Below, piece after piece: positions 45,756-56,495 of a stretch of 64,000 nucleotides of DNA (its first letter is position 1; each line of letters begins with the position of its first letter). The translations under genes were made by a program, and so were the position numbers. Origin of the DNA: Halichondria panicea (taxonomy: Eukaryota > Porifera > Demospongiae > Suberitida > Halichondriidae); assembly GCF_963675165.1 (NCBI RefSeq), contig NC_087378.1, forward strand, positions 4,769,205-4,833,204, read 5' to 3'. A model generated the notes under the pieces. That model was given only the letters and a program-made list of their open reading frames with translations, did not search any database and was not told the origin of the DNA.

Positions 45756-45912
45756 GTCTGTCTGAGAGTTTACTTTACTGTGTGCCGCCCGCGGGTTTGA
45801 GGCGTTGTCTGCGGCCACGGGCATCCCTCGAAGTGATTGCGTCCCATCCCGATTGCGGGAGCCGGCACACAGATGCTGTTGCCGTCGACTCGCGGGACGC
45901 CGTGACTCAAAC
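45756..45912 (+). other. ITS2-like spacer
   Basis: GC-rich sequence between the 5.8S and 28S parts, short for an ITS2. Confidence 0.65.
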
Positions 45913-45945
45913 TGAACCTCAGATCAGGCGAGACTACCCGCTGAA

Positions 45946-45979
<34 letters not shown>

Positions 45980-46590
45980 AACAAGGATTCCCTGCGAGCG
46001 AAATGGGAAGACCTGAAATCCCTGGCAGTCACTGTCAGGGAGTTGTGAGGCACTGGCCGACGCTGTCAAAGTTGACCTGGAAAAGCGCGTCACAGAGGGT
46101 GTGAGCCCCGTACGTGGCACCGTCTACCAGGGCCGTCATTGCCTTCAGAGAGTCGGGTTGTTTGGGAATGCAGCCCAAAGTGGGTGGTAAATACTGGCAC
46201 GAGCAAACAAGTACCGTGAGGGAAAGACTTTGAAAAGAGGACCGCGAAACCGTTAGGAGGGAAACGAATGCAGCTCTGCCCAAGTTCAGGAGCGAAGTTG
46301 ATCAGTGATGCCGGTCCGCAAAAGCCAATAGGTTTTGCCCTCTTGGGCAAGCTGGCCAACAACAGTTGCCTGTGGCTGACAAGGGCCGTCGGGTAGGTGC
46401 TCGGAGGTCTGGAAGTCAATAACTGGCCTTCGGGTTTGGGCACCGCTTCAGGGACTGCGGACGGATGCCCGCTCGGACGGGAGACCGGTCACACCTTGCG
46501 CTGTAGTTGTTGGTGATCAAATGGCCGCATCCGACCCGTCTTGCGAGTCTTTGGGTGGCAAACCCAGCGGCACAATGAAAGTGAAGTCTG
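45913..46590 (+). rRNA. 28S rRNA 5' region pseudogene with many internal deletions
   Basis: It starts at the canonical 28S 5' sequence (CTCAGATCAGGCGAGACTAC, then GAATTTAAGCATATCAATAA) and extends through TTTGGGAATGCAGCCCAAAG, AACAAGTACCGTGAGGGAAA and GGCAAACCCAGCGGCACAAT. Segments conserved in functional genes are cleanly missing, for example CTCCATCTAAGGCTA after GGGTGGTAAA, and ~30 nt between GACCCGTCTTG and CGAGTCTTTGGG. The match ends near 46,590. Confidence 0.9.
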
Positions 46591-46785
46591 TGAGTTCAGT
46601 AGTTGGCGTAGTGAATGTAGGACTTGGAAATAGGGGTTGGTAGATTATGCTAGCATAATTTTGAGCATAATAGGCACATTTTTTTGTGAGAGGCACAATT
46701 AGTATAATTAATAGTATGGCAAGCAATCACGAGGCGTAGCCGAGTGCTATTAACCTTGCCAGTGCTTGTTTTATTGTTTGAGCGG

Positions 46786-46846
46786 GTCGTCAAGGCAGTA
46801 ATTGCACGTCATTAATGACGACGTGCAATTACTGCCTTGACGACGT
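46786..46846. repeat. Near-perfect inverted repeat (hairpin)
   Basis: GTCGTCAAGGCAGTAATTGC followed by ACGTC is mirrored by GACGTGCAATTACTGCCTTG and ACGAC, arms of about 25 bp with a short centre. Confidence 0.88.
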
Positions 46847-46889
46847 GCAATCACTGTACGAATCACAGTAAAGAATCACAGTAAATAAT

Positions 46890-48510
46890 AGGACAACATA
46901 AAAAACGGAAGTATGGCGCTTAGTGTAACAGATGGAGTCATGTGGCCATTACTTATAGTTTGATTTACTTGTGCAGCGGCTTTGGAGGAATAATGTGGGA
47001 ATATAATAGGAGAGGCGACAAACGCCGGTGAACCAACTGTGCACAGTGCGGAGCGTGTCACAAGAGATGTGGTGTACAGTTGAAAACACCAAATTACACT
47101 GCTGGAGACGCCAAACCACACACGCACAAATTGTATATTTGCATGCCATACATGGTGCAAGAGTGGGGAATGATCATTATATGGTTTCTAAAAGTTCAAA
47201 GTCCATAATAATTTATTTATGGCTGCTCATGATCTGAAAACACTACCGAGGCATAATTATGGACTTAAAAAGGTATTATGACGAAAGGGATTACTTTGTA
47301 AGCTTACATCTTATGCCTTGTAAAAACGACTGGTCTAACAGTCTCCTGCCTTCACTAGCAGTACAGCACACTTCCTCCATCATCCCAAAATGAAGTACAG
47401 CAAAAATTATTATAGCACGGTCATGCAAACAAAGTACTCCTTTTAAAAGAAGGTTCATTTTGCATGCGGTGTAACGAGTGGGAAATGATCGACATTATTG
47501 TTGCTAAAAAAGGATGAAAAAGTTCCAAGTAGTCCATAAAAATTAATGGCTGCTGAAACAGTGCAGCTTTGCAGCTACCAATATAGCTAGCGTTCGAGCT
47601 AACTAATGGCCTTCAAAGTAAGCAAAACTAGCCATATTACTCAAGAAACGAATTGCAAATCCAAAAAAAAGCCTCATACTTGCACTCTTGAGCAGCTGTA
47701 GCACACACACACACACTACCTTATACCTCGCCAACCGAGGCACTTGGAACAATTTCTGTAATAGTCCCCAGCACTGCTTTTCACTTTTGTTAACTCTTTT
47801 GACGAGATCATTACTTGAGTATCCCAGGTAAGTGATAATTTTGACTGTAGAATAAACACCAAACCAAAAGCTAATTGAATTTGGTAATCTGTACAGTGTT
47901 TGATAAGCTAATCGAAGTTAGCTGGCAGATTCTTTGTCTTGAGAATTGGCTGTGATAATCATTAGGACAATCCCTATGCTCATCGAAGTTTGAAATAATT
48001 ATGCCTGTTACGGACGGAGTTGCAAGTGCTGCCCTATAAGCTCACTTCTAAACACAGAATATATTATAGCTGTGCTAGCACAAATACACAGCAAACCTAG
48101 ATCAATTGGTTCTGGGCTGGGCTGGACCTGTAGAGGTACTGTTCCTGGATTGTGTTGTACTAGGGGTGTTCCTGGACTGTTCCTGGACTGCTTTCAAGTA
48201 TTCGCCTGCCTACTACTATCTCGTCAATTTTCAGCTGCATTTGTTTTTTAAGTGGCGATATCCACTGCTGATAAACCTGGAAAATTATCACACTTTACAC
48301 AAGGGGTACTGGCAAGCAGGCAAGTAATTGAACAACAAACTTACATAGTTGAAGTTAGGATACTCACTGCTGGCCTACATGAACAAAATGACTCAACCAG
48401 GGGACAAGGGGCCCCATAAATCACTAGGATGCGAAATTTTCTACTGTAGAAAATGAACTTCACACACGCATTGTTACAATAATGCACCTATTCCAAAACA
48501 TAACGTGAAA
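46890..48510. other. Intergenic, nothing recognised
   Basis: AT-rich DNA; only minor repeats such as a doubled GTTCCTGGACT near 48,165-48,190. No gene supported. Confidence 0.4.
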
Positions 48511-48512
48511 AA

Positions 48513-49207
48513 TCATAAAGCATTCAAGTCATTATTACACAGAAGAGTAGTTGTCAATCTGCATAATAAATGAAAGGCATAAAGTCTTACAAAAGTACAT
48601 GTAATAAAAACATGTACATTGTGCAGGTAAATACATTGTGCAGGTAAACTTCTTACATCTCTTTCAAAATTTCTTCCAGGATGTGTAAATTGTAAATGGT
48701 CCTGGGTATTGCGGCGAAGTGTCGGGACTAAATTGCTTCGTGTAGGAGGCGTGGAGATGTGATTAGGAAAAATCTCAAAGCCGTGGGGAATGTGGCAGGC
48801 CTGTTGTTGGAGAAAGTTGGTAACGCTAAGAGTAGAATTGGGGTTGACAGGTCGACAGGATGAGGGGTTGGGACAGGTTGCATTATCAGATGTGGGGTCA
48901 ACAGGATCAACAGGACACGGGGGGTCGACGGTAGCACGGAGGGTTCCACCACCAGAGGTGGGGTCGACAGGACGGAGGGTTGCATCACCAGAGGTGGGGT
49001 CGACAGTAGCACGGAGGGTTCCACCACCAGAGGTGGAGTCGACAGGACGGAGGGTTCCACCAGGTCGACCGTAGCACGAGGTGGGGGGGTCGACAATAGC
49101 ACAGAGGGTTCCATCACCAGAGGTGGGGTCGACGGTTTCACTTTGAATTACAAGAATATCTTGTAACATTTTCTTGTTTAGGGTTTCTGCTACGTCGGCT
49201 CGCACCT
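48513..49207 (-). CDS. Possible exon encoding a VDPTSGGGTLR repeat protein
   Basis: The minus frame starts after a CTGTAG acceptor (49,208) with RADVAETLNKKMLQDILVIQ, which looks like real protein. It then enters repeats of VDPTSGGGTLRATVDPTSGD type (about 12-13 residues each, 48,880-49,140). The part below about 48,700 looks non-coding. A small upstream exon with SGSSSGTKGQGYKG (about 49,605-49,532) and a GT donor could belong to the same gene. Function unknown. Confidence 0.4.
48880..49140. repeat. Minisatellite, units of ~24-39 bp
   Basis: GGTGGGGTCGACAG and GGAGGGTTCCACCACCAGA alternate about seven times with small changes. Confidence 0.88.
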
Positions 49208-49576
49208 ACAGTGTAATAGTAAACTGACAATAAAATAGCATATGTACACGCACATTTTTGGGAAGAAAGAGAATTTGTTCTATGTACATTGTACATTTAT
49301 ATGCCGTATAGCGCTAAATTTTCGAGGCACTTGCGCTGTACGGTACTATCCCAAATCTACAATTGGAGTATATGCAAACCTTCTTCGGTGGCTTTTCTCT
49401 TCCGGAATTAACATTTTTCCTTTTTCTTCCTGACAAAAAAGGGTGTTATGAAATTACTTTTCAACAGTACTGTGACACAATTAAAAACACTCCATTACTA
49501 TTTACCGTAAAATGATGCTGCTTAACTACCTTTGTACCCTTGGCCCTTGGTACCAGAGCTTGAGCCAGACTGATAC

Positions 49577-50999
49577 TTGTGGACATTATTACAGTCATCA
49601 GCTATAAGAATATACATATATACAAGCAAGTTTTTGACATTGGCACAACTAAGAAAAAACACAAAGAAGCTCTCAAAGGTGTGTACAGCGTGTGCCATCC
49701 CTTTACTAAACAACCCAACCCAAACATTGGAAAATGTCAATCTTGAGGTGATGGATTGTGAGCCCCTTCACGACTTAAAAGGCCACTTGAGTAATTTGTT
49801 TGACGAGCTGCCGCTAATATTGGAACAACCACTATCATTGACACCGACCTAGACACCGACCTAGGGTGGAGACTATCGACTAGCAGCAGTTATCGCTTTT
49901 GACAACACCACCACTAATCTTGCAACTAATTGAAACAGCTGTGGAGATATCGGAACTACTGAGGACAGCAAAAGGTCACCCAAATCATTCTACAACGTGA
50001 CATGGATACATTTCGAACTGTGCAGAGAGCTACTATCTGCACCGAAAGTGGTTACGTACAGGAGGCTATTTGGAATAGTGCATGCTCCTACACAATTTGA
50101 AATTTATAACCTAAAAGCCACAAACACAGAACATGAAGAAAGACTTTTTGGACAAGCGAAAGATTTGGCACAACGAGCTACAAACAGACAACCAAGTACT
50201 GTGGTTCCACAAATACTTCTACGTATTCAAGCTAAACAGAAAAGTGGCAGCTTGTATAACACATACTATCAAAGTATTAGTCGAGTATCTAAAGCTATGG
50301 AAGAGCTCAACAAACCTGGAACACTAAGCCAAAATACATTGATACGAACAGATTTTCTTACTTCACGCATGAGCAGCTGGCAGCAACACCTCTTGCGTAT
50401 ATCTCCATTTCTGAAATCTGGTCCGGGAGTTTGGTGGCACAGTGTACAAGGCGGCTATATTTTCCATGACAGTAGCGAAGCACCAAATAACAGAGACGAA
50501 GGCTCTCACATTTTCTTCACACAAGAGGTAGTGAGCAAAAAAGACGTTCAATGGGAACAAATACATGCACAAAATGTACAGCTACCAACACCCTACATAA
50601 CAGTATACAAAAATGGCGAATTTTCTGGAAGGCGTGCTTTCATTGAAAGCAGCCATAAGAACTGACTCAGAACTGACTCTGATGAAGACATGGAAACAGA
50701 CATCGATATCGACATGGATCGATAATTGACAATCAAATATACGATGAAATCCTGCAATCAAATTATGAAAACGACGAAAAAAAGCAAGAAAACATTCCAC
50801 AAACACCACGAAAGCAAACTAGCAACAGCATTATGCAAAGCTCTCGGTGAATCAACGTGAATCAACGCTACTACAACAACTAGATGAGCTATGTCTACAA
50901 CTAAAAAGCAGCTCCAATAAACCACAATCAGAGCGAACAGCCTACAAGAAAGTGTATGAAGAGCTTGAAGAGCTAAATAAAAACAATTTGTTACACTGA
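49577..50999 (+). pseudogene. Unrecognised transposon-like gene, frameshifted
   Basis: Three plus frames appear to be one gene. 49,640-49,851 gives VCTAC and MDCEPLHDLKGHLSNLFDEL. 49,997-50,665 is a 222-codon open frame with TWIHFELCRELLSAPKVVTY, FEIYNLKATNTEHEERLFGQ and VWWHSVQGG. About 50,745-50,999 ends with LQQLDELCLQLKSSSNKPQS and KVYEELEELNKNNLLH. The tone is that of repetitive invertebrate transposon proteins, but I cannot name the superfamily. A stop after a 12-bp tandem duplication (49,840-49,863) and a 10-bp one (50,847-50,866) account for two of the frame breaks. Confidence 0.5.
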
Positions 51000-51580
51000 T
51001 GTAGCATATCATGGCCAGAAAAGAGTACATTGAAAAGCTTAGATTGCTTCTACGTTACATTTTCAAATCTAGATGTAATCCTGAGTGGCTAGACTATACG
51101 CAGTCAGTACTGAGCTATAATAATTATGCAATAATTATAGAGCTAGAACAACTACCTTACACAACTACCTTACATATGTTGTTCATAATTATTAGTTCAT
51201 ATACTACAGGAGTAAGGACTTTTTCTTACAGCTAATGCTATTTGCTCACTACTCACGATTAATTACATGTAGTATACATACAGCAGAGTACAGCAGTAAT
51301 TACTTATGCATGAGTAACTTTTAACTTTACACTTTGAGACAAATCAAGCAACAAATAACCGCTTACCAGATCTACTGGCTGTACGAAGTCAGGTGGATGT
51401 GCTCATAGAGTTAATCCCACTTGAGTTTTTTCATAAAGGCTTCCATGCTCCCACAAAATGTACTGAGAATTTTTCTACAGTAAATACATTTCTACAGTAT
51501 TATGTGATTTTGTACATCAACTTATTGTCTTTAGCCGAGTCCCACCAAATGACGGACAGTTTCTTGCAGTTTTCAGTTTT
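51000..51580. other. Intergenic, nothing recognised
   Basis: AT-rich flank between the unrecognised gene and the split piggyBac element; no feature supported. Confidence 0.4.
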
Positions 51581-51581
51581 A

Positions 51582-51973
51582 TCGTGGCCCGCAATAGTGA
51601 CTTTTTTTGCTAATTCTGCGATACTTAGGAAGTAGCTTGAACTACGCACATCCCTGTATAGAGGCACATCCCTGTATAGAGGAAGATCACGTGCAATTTA
51701 GTCTAGAAATTTCTAAGCCACGTTAGTAGCATCTGTGCCGATGTGCTTGAACAGCTTGAGGACAGGAAGTAGCACCTGTGAAAAAAAAATTTTTGCCCAT
51801 GTTTTTCATTTCTACTATAGTTAGTGCAGCGTTAAGGGGGGTCACTGGAAACATTGATATAATACATACATACATACATACATACATACGGGTTTTCCTG
51901 GGTTTTCCTAGGGCTGATCAATAAAAAAAAATTTTTGGATTTTATCTCACCGCTGGCCGGGCATTTTATGATA
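51582..51973. mobile_element. piggyBac family II element, left part (split by virus-like element)
   Basis: Sequence from ATCGTGGCCCGCAATAGTGA to CGCTGGCCGGGCATTTTATG matches 34,320-35,020 with internal losses. It stops at 51,973 where the 6.65-kb element begins and resumes at 58,622. A further insertion at about 51,820-51,910 looks like a GTGACAGG-family MITE terminus (GCGTTAAGGGGGG...TTTTCCTAGGG) itself interrupted by a (CATA)n run. An 18-bp tandem duplication (51,646-51,681) is single in the sister. Confidence 0.82.
51968..51973. repeat. Target duplication ATGATA, left copy
   Basis: ATGATA here and at 58,622-58,627; the uninterrupted sister (near 35,020) has it once. Confidence 0.7.
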
Positions 51974-52095
51974 TTATCCTATGGATACTGAAGATTATCA
52001 CGAGTCTGTGCCAGTAACTGCACGAGTGCCTGCAAGGCACGAGTGACAGTTACTAGGCACGGACGAGTGATAATCATCAGTATCCATGGGATAAT
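51973..52095. repeat. Imperfect hairpin at the left end of the virus-like element
   Basis: ATTATCCTATGGATACTGA pairs with TCAGTATCCATGGGATAAT, and the stem continues through GATTATCAC..., GTGCC and GCACGAGTG to a 5-nt loop near 52,033. The stem is ~58 bp with a few bulges. Confidence 0.85.
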
Positions 52096-52198
52096 GCATT
52101 TATTGCTTGGCAACCAAAATGCAGGTTGAATCTGCGCATGCGCAACATGCGGTTGCTTTATCAACCAGAAGAATGCGTAGCAACAAAACCAGTTGAAG

Positions 52199-52628
52199 AT
52201 GAGTTTAAGAGAAAGAAAACAGCTAGAAAGACAAAGAAATAAGACTCTACCACCACCACCTCCACCAACACAAGGCTGACAAGACTGATACAACAAGTGT
52301 ACAGACCACTGATGGACCCCCCCTTGAAACACAGCTCTTTACATTAGAGATAGATGACCCTCCTCCTGCCACTGGTTCCTTCCAAGAGCTGTTAAAAGAC
52401 AAGTGGCTGAAAGACTGTTGCTGTAAACAGAGTAAGCAAGCCACAGTGTCACTGACAGGTGGCAAATGCTCTGTACACTATGGCTCAACAGCAGCAATGT
52501 CTGCAGCTAGTGCAAAGGACCAGGCAAAGGACCAGGCTAGGGCACTGGCAATGACACAACATGGAATGTACTCTATAACCAACTGTCTACACAAATGGGG
52601 ACAGTTTGAAAAGGTTCATGAGAACTAG
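52199..52628 (+). pseudogene. Virus-like element gene 1, two frames
   Basis: ATG at 52,199 starts a basic, proline-rich peptide (MSLRERKQLERQRNK, then PPPPPPT) that stops after 26 codons. A second frame (open from 52,227 to 52,628) carries a ~110-residue segment with GSFQELLKDKWLKDCCCKQS, and overlaps the next ORF in a third frame. The three may originally have been one gene. A 12-bp tandem duplication (52,512-52,535) lies inside. No domain recognised. Confidence 0.45.
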
Positions 52629-53802
52629 GCAGGCCTGCATTGAACACATACAGTCGCAATCCGAGCTCACAACAGAGGACTTCCTGGTCCTGTCGTCCTA
52701 TTGCATGGTAGCCTCCTCTGGCAAAGTCCAACCTCAGCAATTTAGAGAACAAATCTCCCAGGAGACTTACGTTTACAATCACGTGTTCAACGAGAACTTT
52801 ACTGGGGTGATAAACAACATAATGCTTTGCTATTTTGGGTTTTATAAAGGCTTTGACATTGCACCAAGCGAGATGCTCAAGAAGATATTGTTCTACTGCA
52901 TGAGGTGCCAGTACATCAGATCAAACAAGTTTAAGACCAGGCAGCACTTGGTGGCAAAAGACACCACCACTGTTGACACCATGCTTAGCAACCTGTTCAT
53001 ACTTAACAGCAAGTCCTCCATTTTGAGGGAGAAGGTCAGACAGCAGTACATGCACTACACTGTGAACTCTGATGAGTACACTTACGAAGTTGCAGAGATA
53101 CTGAGTGACACGTTCAAGTCCACCAACAGCAGGCTCTCAGACAATGTCTACTTCTGCAGCATCTTCCACAAATTCAAAAAATGCACCGACCAAAAATACA
53201 GACACATTCTACTGAATTGTGCCCCCTCCAGAGACAAACTGAAACACAACAGGTGCATAACCTACATGGAGCTATCAGAGGATGGAAGAGAGGAGACATT
53301 GTACACCGTGACTCCAGAGCTGTTCAATTACAGAAACGCTTCAACTGCAATGAGTTACTATCTGAAGCTTGCTGACTTTTTCAAGTTGACTACAAGACTC
53401 AAGAGGAAGATGGGTGTGTCCTTTGGAAAGAAGGACAAAAACAAAGTGTACGTGGAGCCAACCTTTGATAACCTGACAGAAGCTGAACTATTTTGGCTGA
53501 GGCAACCTCACTCTGTCAAGAGTTGTGACAACCTCAGAACACTCAAAGACACACATGCCGTGACAATCTTCCCAGCAGATCTAGTTGAGAGCAGTGAGCC
53601 CATGGAGCAGGATGAAGAGGACGAAGACCTGCTTGCTAAAATTTTGAGTGGGCTCTCTGAACTTGAACAGATGCAGGTTGCAACCCAACCAGCCCCTCCC
53701 CCTAAAATATTTGAAGTCCAACAGTTGACCAGCAATCACATAACTGACAAATATGATGCCATTAGACAATCTGTAATTAAAGCACTTCAAATGAGACAAT
53801 AA
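52606..53802 (+). CDS. Virus-like element protein of unknown function (398 aa)
   Basis: An intact 398-codon frame. It is a mixed alpha/beta-looking sequence without obvious signal or membrane segments. It is Cys- and Lys-rich in the middle, acidic at residues ~330-345 (MEQDEEDEDLL) and has a proline linker (APPPK) before the C-terminus. The start may be upstream in another frame. Its position directly before the polymerase, with only 54 bp between stop and next ATG, suggests a replication or structural partner; that is inference from order only. I recognise no motif. Confidence 0.6.
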   Translation: MKRFMRTRQACIEHIQSQSELTTEDFLVLSSYCMVASSGKVQPQQFREQISQETYVYNHVFNENFTGVINNIMLCYFGFYKGFDIAPSEMLKKILFYCMRCQYIRSNKFKTRQHLVAKDTTTVDTMLSNLFILNSKSSILREKVRQQYMHYTVNSDEYTYEVAEILSDTFKSTNSRLSDNVYFCSIFHKFKKCTDQKYRHILLNCAPSRDKLKHNRCITYMELSEDGREETLYTVTPELFNYRNASTAMSYYLKLADFFKLTTRLKRKMGVSFGKKDKNKVYVEPTFDNLTEAELFWLRQPHSVKSCDNLRTLKDTHAVTIFPADLVESSEPMEQDEEDEDLLAKILSGLSELEQMQVATQPAPPPKIFEVQQLTSNHITDKYDAIRQSVIKALQMRQ

Positions 53803-53856
53803 TGATATATTTTTTTTTGTATATGGTTCTGTGTTCGAATAATTATCTTTGCACTG

Positions 53857-56461
53857 ATGGCTACACTAGATCAACTTAGCCTGTATGTGCAAAGGAGCAG
53901 AGCCACCATCAATAGGGCTTTGAACAGACTGAGGAACAGTGGTCAGTTGCCACAGGTGTTTAGTGGCAGAGGAAGATCTGCTAGAGGAAGAGTACCTAGT
54001 CCAGCATCCACAGTGCCAGAAAAAATAACTGTTTTAAATGCACTGGACACCATCCTCTCCAATAGAAGAACGAGCCAAAAAACTAAGATAGAGAGGCTCA
54101 GAGCATATATCCTCAGAGTCAACCAGAGGTCTACTGATGTGGGTGTGCTTGAACTGGTGGCAAACGTGAGTGAACAAATTCATGAAATTACAAGGCCTCC
54201 GGCAGATGAGGAGGACGAGGACGAGGATGAAGGTGGAGGTGGTGGTGGTGGAAATGACAACGACAGCGGTGCAGATGGTGATCGTGGCAACGATGACAAC
54301 GACGATGGTGGAGGTGGTGGTGGTGGAGATGAGGACGATACCATCAGACTAGACCAACCACTGTACTCTGCTCCAAGTCTCTCTGATGCTGTCCCCATAG
54401 GTTCTTACCACCAACTAGACACTGTTGGGGAAGTGAGTCAAGTAATGTTCAACGGAGGTATAGTGGCAGCATTGCAGTATAACTTGGACGATGTTCTAAA
54501 TGTATTTGCTCATGTTTATCCTGCCACAACTCCGCTGGGCTCTGTTTTGTTCACAGGCTACATAACTGGCAATGGCAGGCTGTTTGGGTTTGGAAGATAT
54601 TACCCCCAATCCTTACAAGATGTTCTGGACCAACTGGACAAATATAATATTGGACCAGAGGAGGCTGTTGTGGTCAGAGGCTATTTTCAGGACGGTGGAG
54701 GCTTCATAAGGCAACACCCTAACGGTCCTTTCATGCCAATACACCAATTGCACCTGCAAGACACTGGAGGCATTGGTGGCAGTGTGCACCTTATGACCCA
54801 TGCTGTTGACACACTCTACACGTACAACCCATCCTTTGGAGACTGCTTTAGAAAGTGCCTCAGGTATGTTGGGTTTGATTGTAAAGTTTTGAACCACCCC
54901 TCTGTGAAGTCCACCAGAAAAGAGAACCAATTGATTTGCACTCAGTTAAAACTGACAGTGATGATTGTCTCCATCGAAGGAGTGGATGTCATCCAGTCGA
55001 GGAGTCACACTGAGAAGATAATTTACATGCTTGCACACAAGATCAAAAGCAGCAACACTCATCACGTGTGTTTGTTGAAGTCTCTGGAATACCTTGAATT
55101 TGCACTGATCCCATTCATAGACAATGTTGAAGACGTCAGCGGTGTTTTGTATAGGAGTCCCGAGTTGCTCAACAGGTTTGACTTCAGCCAGTTGGAGGCA
55201 GACTGTTCCACTGGCTCCAGAGAGATTGTGTCGAACATCTACCGGTGCAAGAAATTCTACCTGGAAGACAAAGAACATGGCATGATGATAGATGTGTACG
55301 TGTTTGATAGACATGGTTTCAGGCAGTGCAACAGGGTGGACAGTGAGGAGCTGCTGTCCATGATGCCATTCTCTGAGCCGGACACTGTTCACTATTTCCA
55401 GACTTGTGAAGAGCTGGTGATGTATGTCAACTCTGTTCCAAGACAGCTAGTGTATGCATGCAATTTCAAGCCTGGAGTCAAGTCAGACTGTTTGACTGGT
55501 GTGATGTTGCAGAAACCGTATAACAGCGCTTGGTTACTGGACACAGACATGGACACATCAAACGTGGAAGAAGTCAACCGTGTGCTTCACACACAATATT
55601 GTGAAACATTGCAGACACCCCTTTGCATGCTGGAAGCAGAACTGAGACCAGCACATGCTTTCAAGTGTTGTGACATCATGACCGCAAACAAGATGCTGAT
55701 CCTGATAAGGAGTGCATGTCAAGGAGGACTCAACATATGCAAGTATCCATCGAAGAAACAGTTATACAAAAACACGCCAAGTGGAGTTTTACATCTAGAC
55801 ATAAACAATATGTACCCAACTGTCATGGCACAGTCAACAATTTCACTGGACTACAAGAGTGTGGTGATATTCCATTCAAAGACCACACTTCCCCGTGCCA
55901 ACTACTACAAACTGTATTTGGTTACCAAGGCTGTCAGTGTGTGCTACACGTATCAGGTTCCCACGATGATGTCAGAAGAGCACATCAAGGCCCTGCAGCA
56001 GGTCAACTTCCAACTGTGTGTGTCTAACTGTGGACTGGCAATCTCCTACACAAGACACGTACCCTACCGATGGTTAGCAGTGTCTAACTATTGTTCGGAG
56101 ATGAGAGGGCTGTGTGGGAGGACTCTGCTGAAACAAACCATGAACAAACAGATAGGGAGGTTTGCAAGACTGAAGCAGGTGTCTCTGAAAAACCCTGGCC
56201 CACTGTTGACAATGTTTAAGGACAACCCTAATGCAAGTGTGCAATACACAGACATTAACTGGAGCAACTTTTTTACCACAATTTATGTACGTCATGCAAG
56301 AGAGTAAAGCAATGTTTTGGAACTTAATAGCACTCAACAATATTCACCTCACTGACATTTTAGCAATTACAACTGATAGTGTTCATTTAAAAAATTCACA
56401 ATATTATAATTCATATATTACATCTTCTAAAGTTTGTGGAATGTTTAAAATTGTATGTTAA
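53857..56461 (+). pseudogene. DNA polymerase B, protein-primed type, frameshifted
   Basis: ATG at 53,857. Residues ~1-100 are basic and ~116-163 are an acidic, Gly-rich linker (DEDEG then poly-Gly and Asp/Asn). Motif A DINNMYP is at residues 648-654 (55,798), motif B K-x3-N-x2-I-G at residue ~759 (56,131; usual Tyr replaced by Ile). The first frame stops at 56,307; the next frame holds motif C TTDS (56,372-56,380), where family members have DTDS, so the first Asp is Thr. The frame change is next to a T-run at about 56,265-56,271. Exonuclease motifs and terminal-protein region were not identified with confidence. The enzyme would replicate a linear protein-primed genome, but this copy is probably inactive. 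Confidence 0.75.
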
Positions 56462-56495
56462 AATTGTTTACTGATGTTGTTGACTAGCTTGTTGT

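Noticed and set aside
45782-46443. Open frames within 5.8S-28S sequence
   Set aside because: The DNA is clearly rDNA; the frames are accidental.
51835-51895. (CATA)n run as telomere-like sequence
   Set aside because: It is a short microsatellite inside a degraded MITE end.
54180-54398. Ser/Pro-rich frame opposite the polymerase linker
   Set aside because: It is the shadow of the Gly/Asp-rich linker of polymerase B.
56260-56275. Programmed -1 frameshift in polymerase B
   Set aside because: The needed change is +1 (or -2), and the T-run does not sit in the usual slippery heptamer phase; an indel is simpler.
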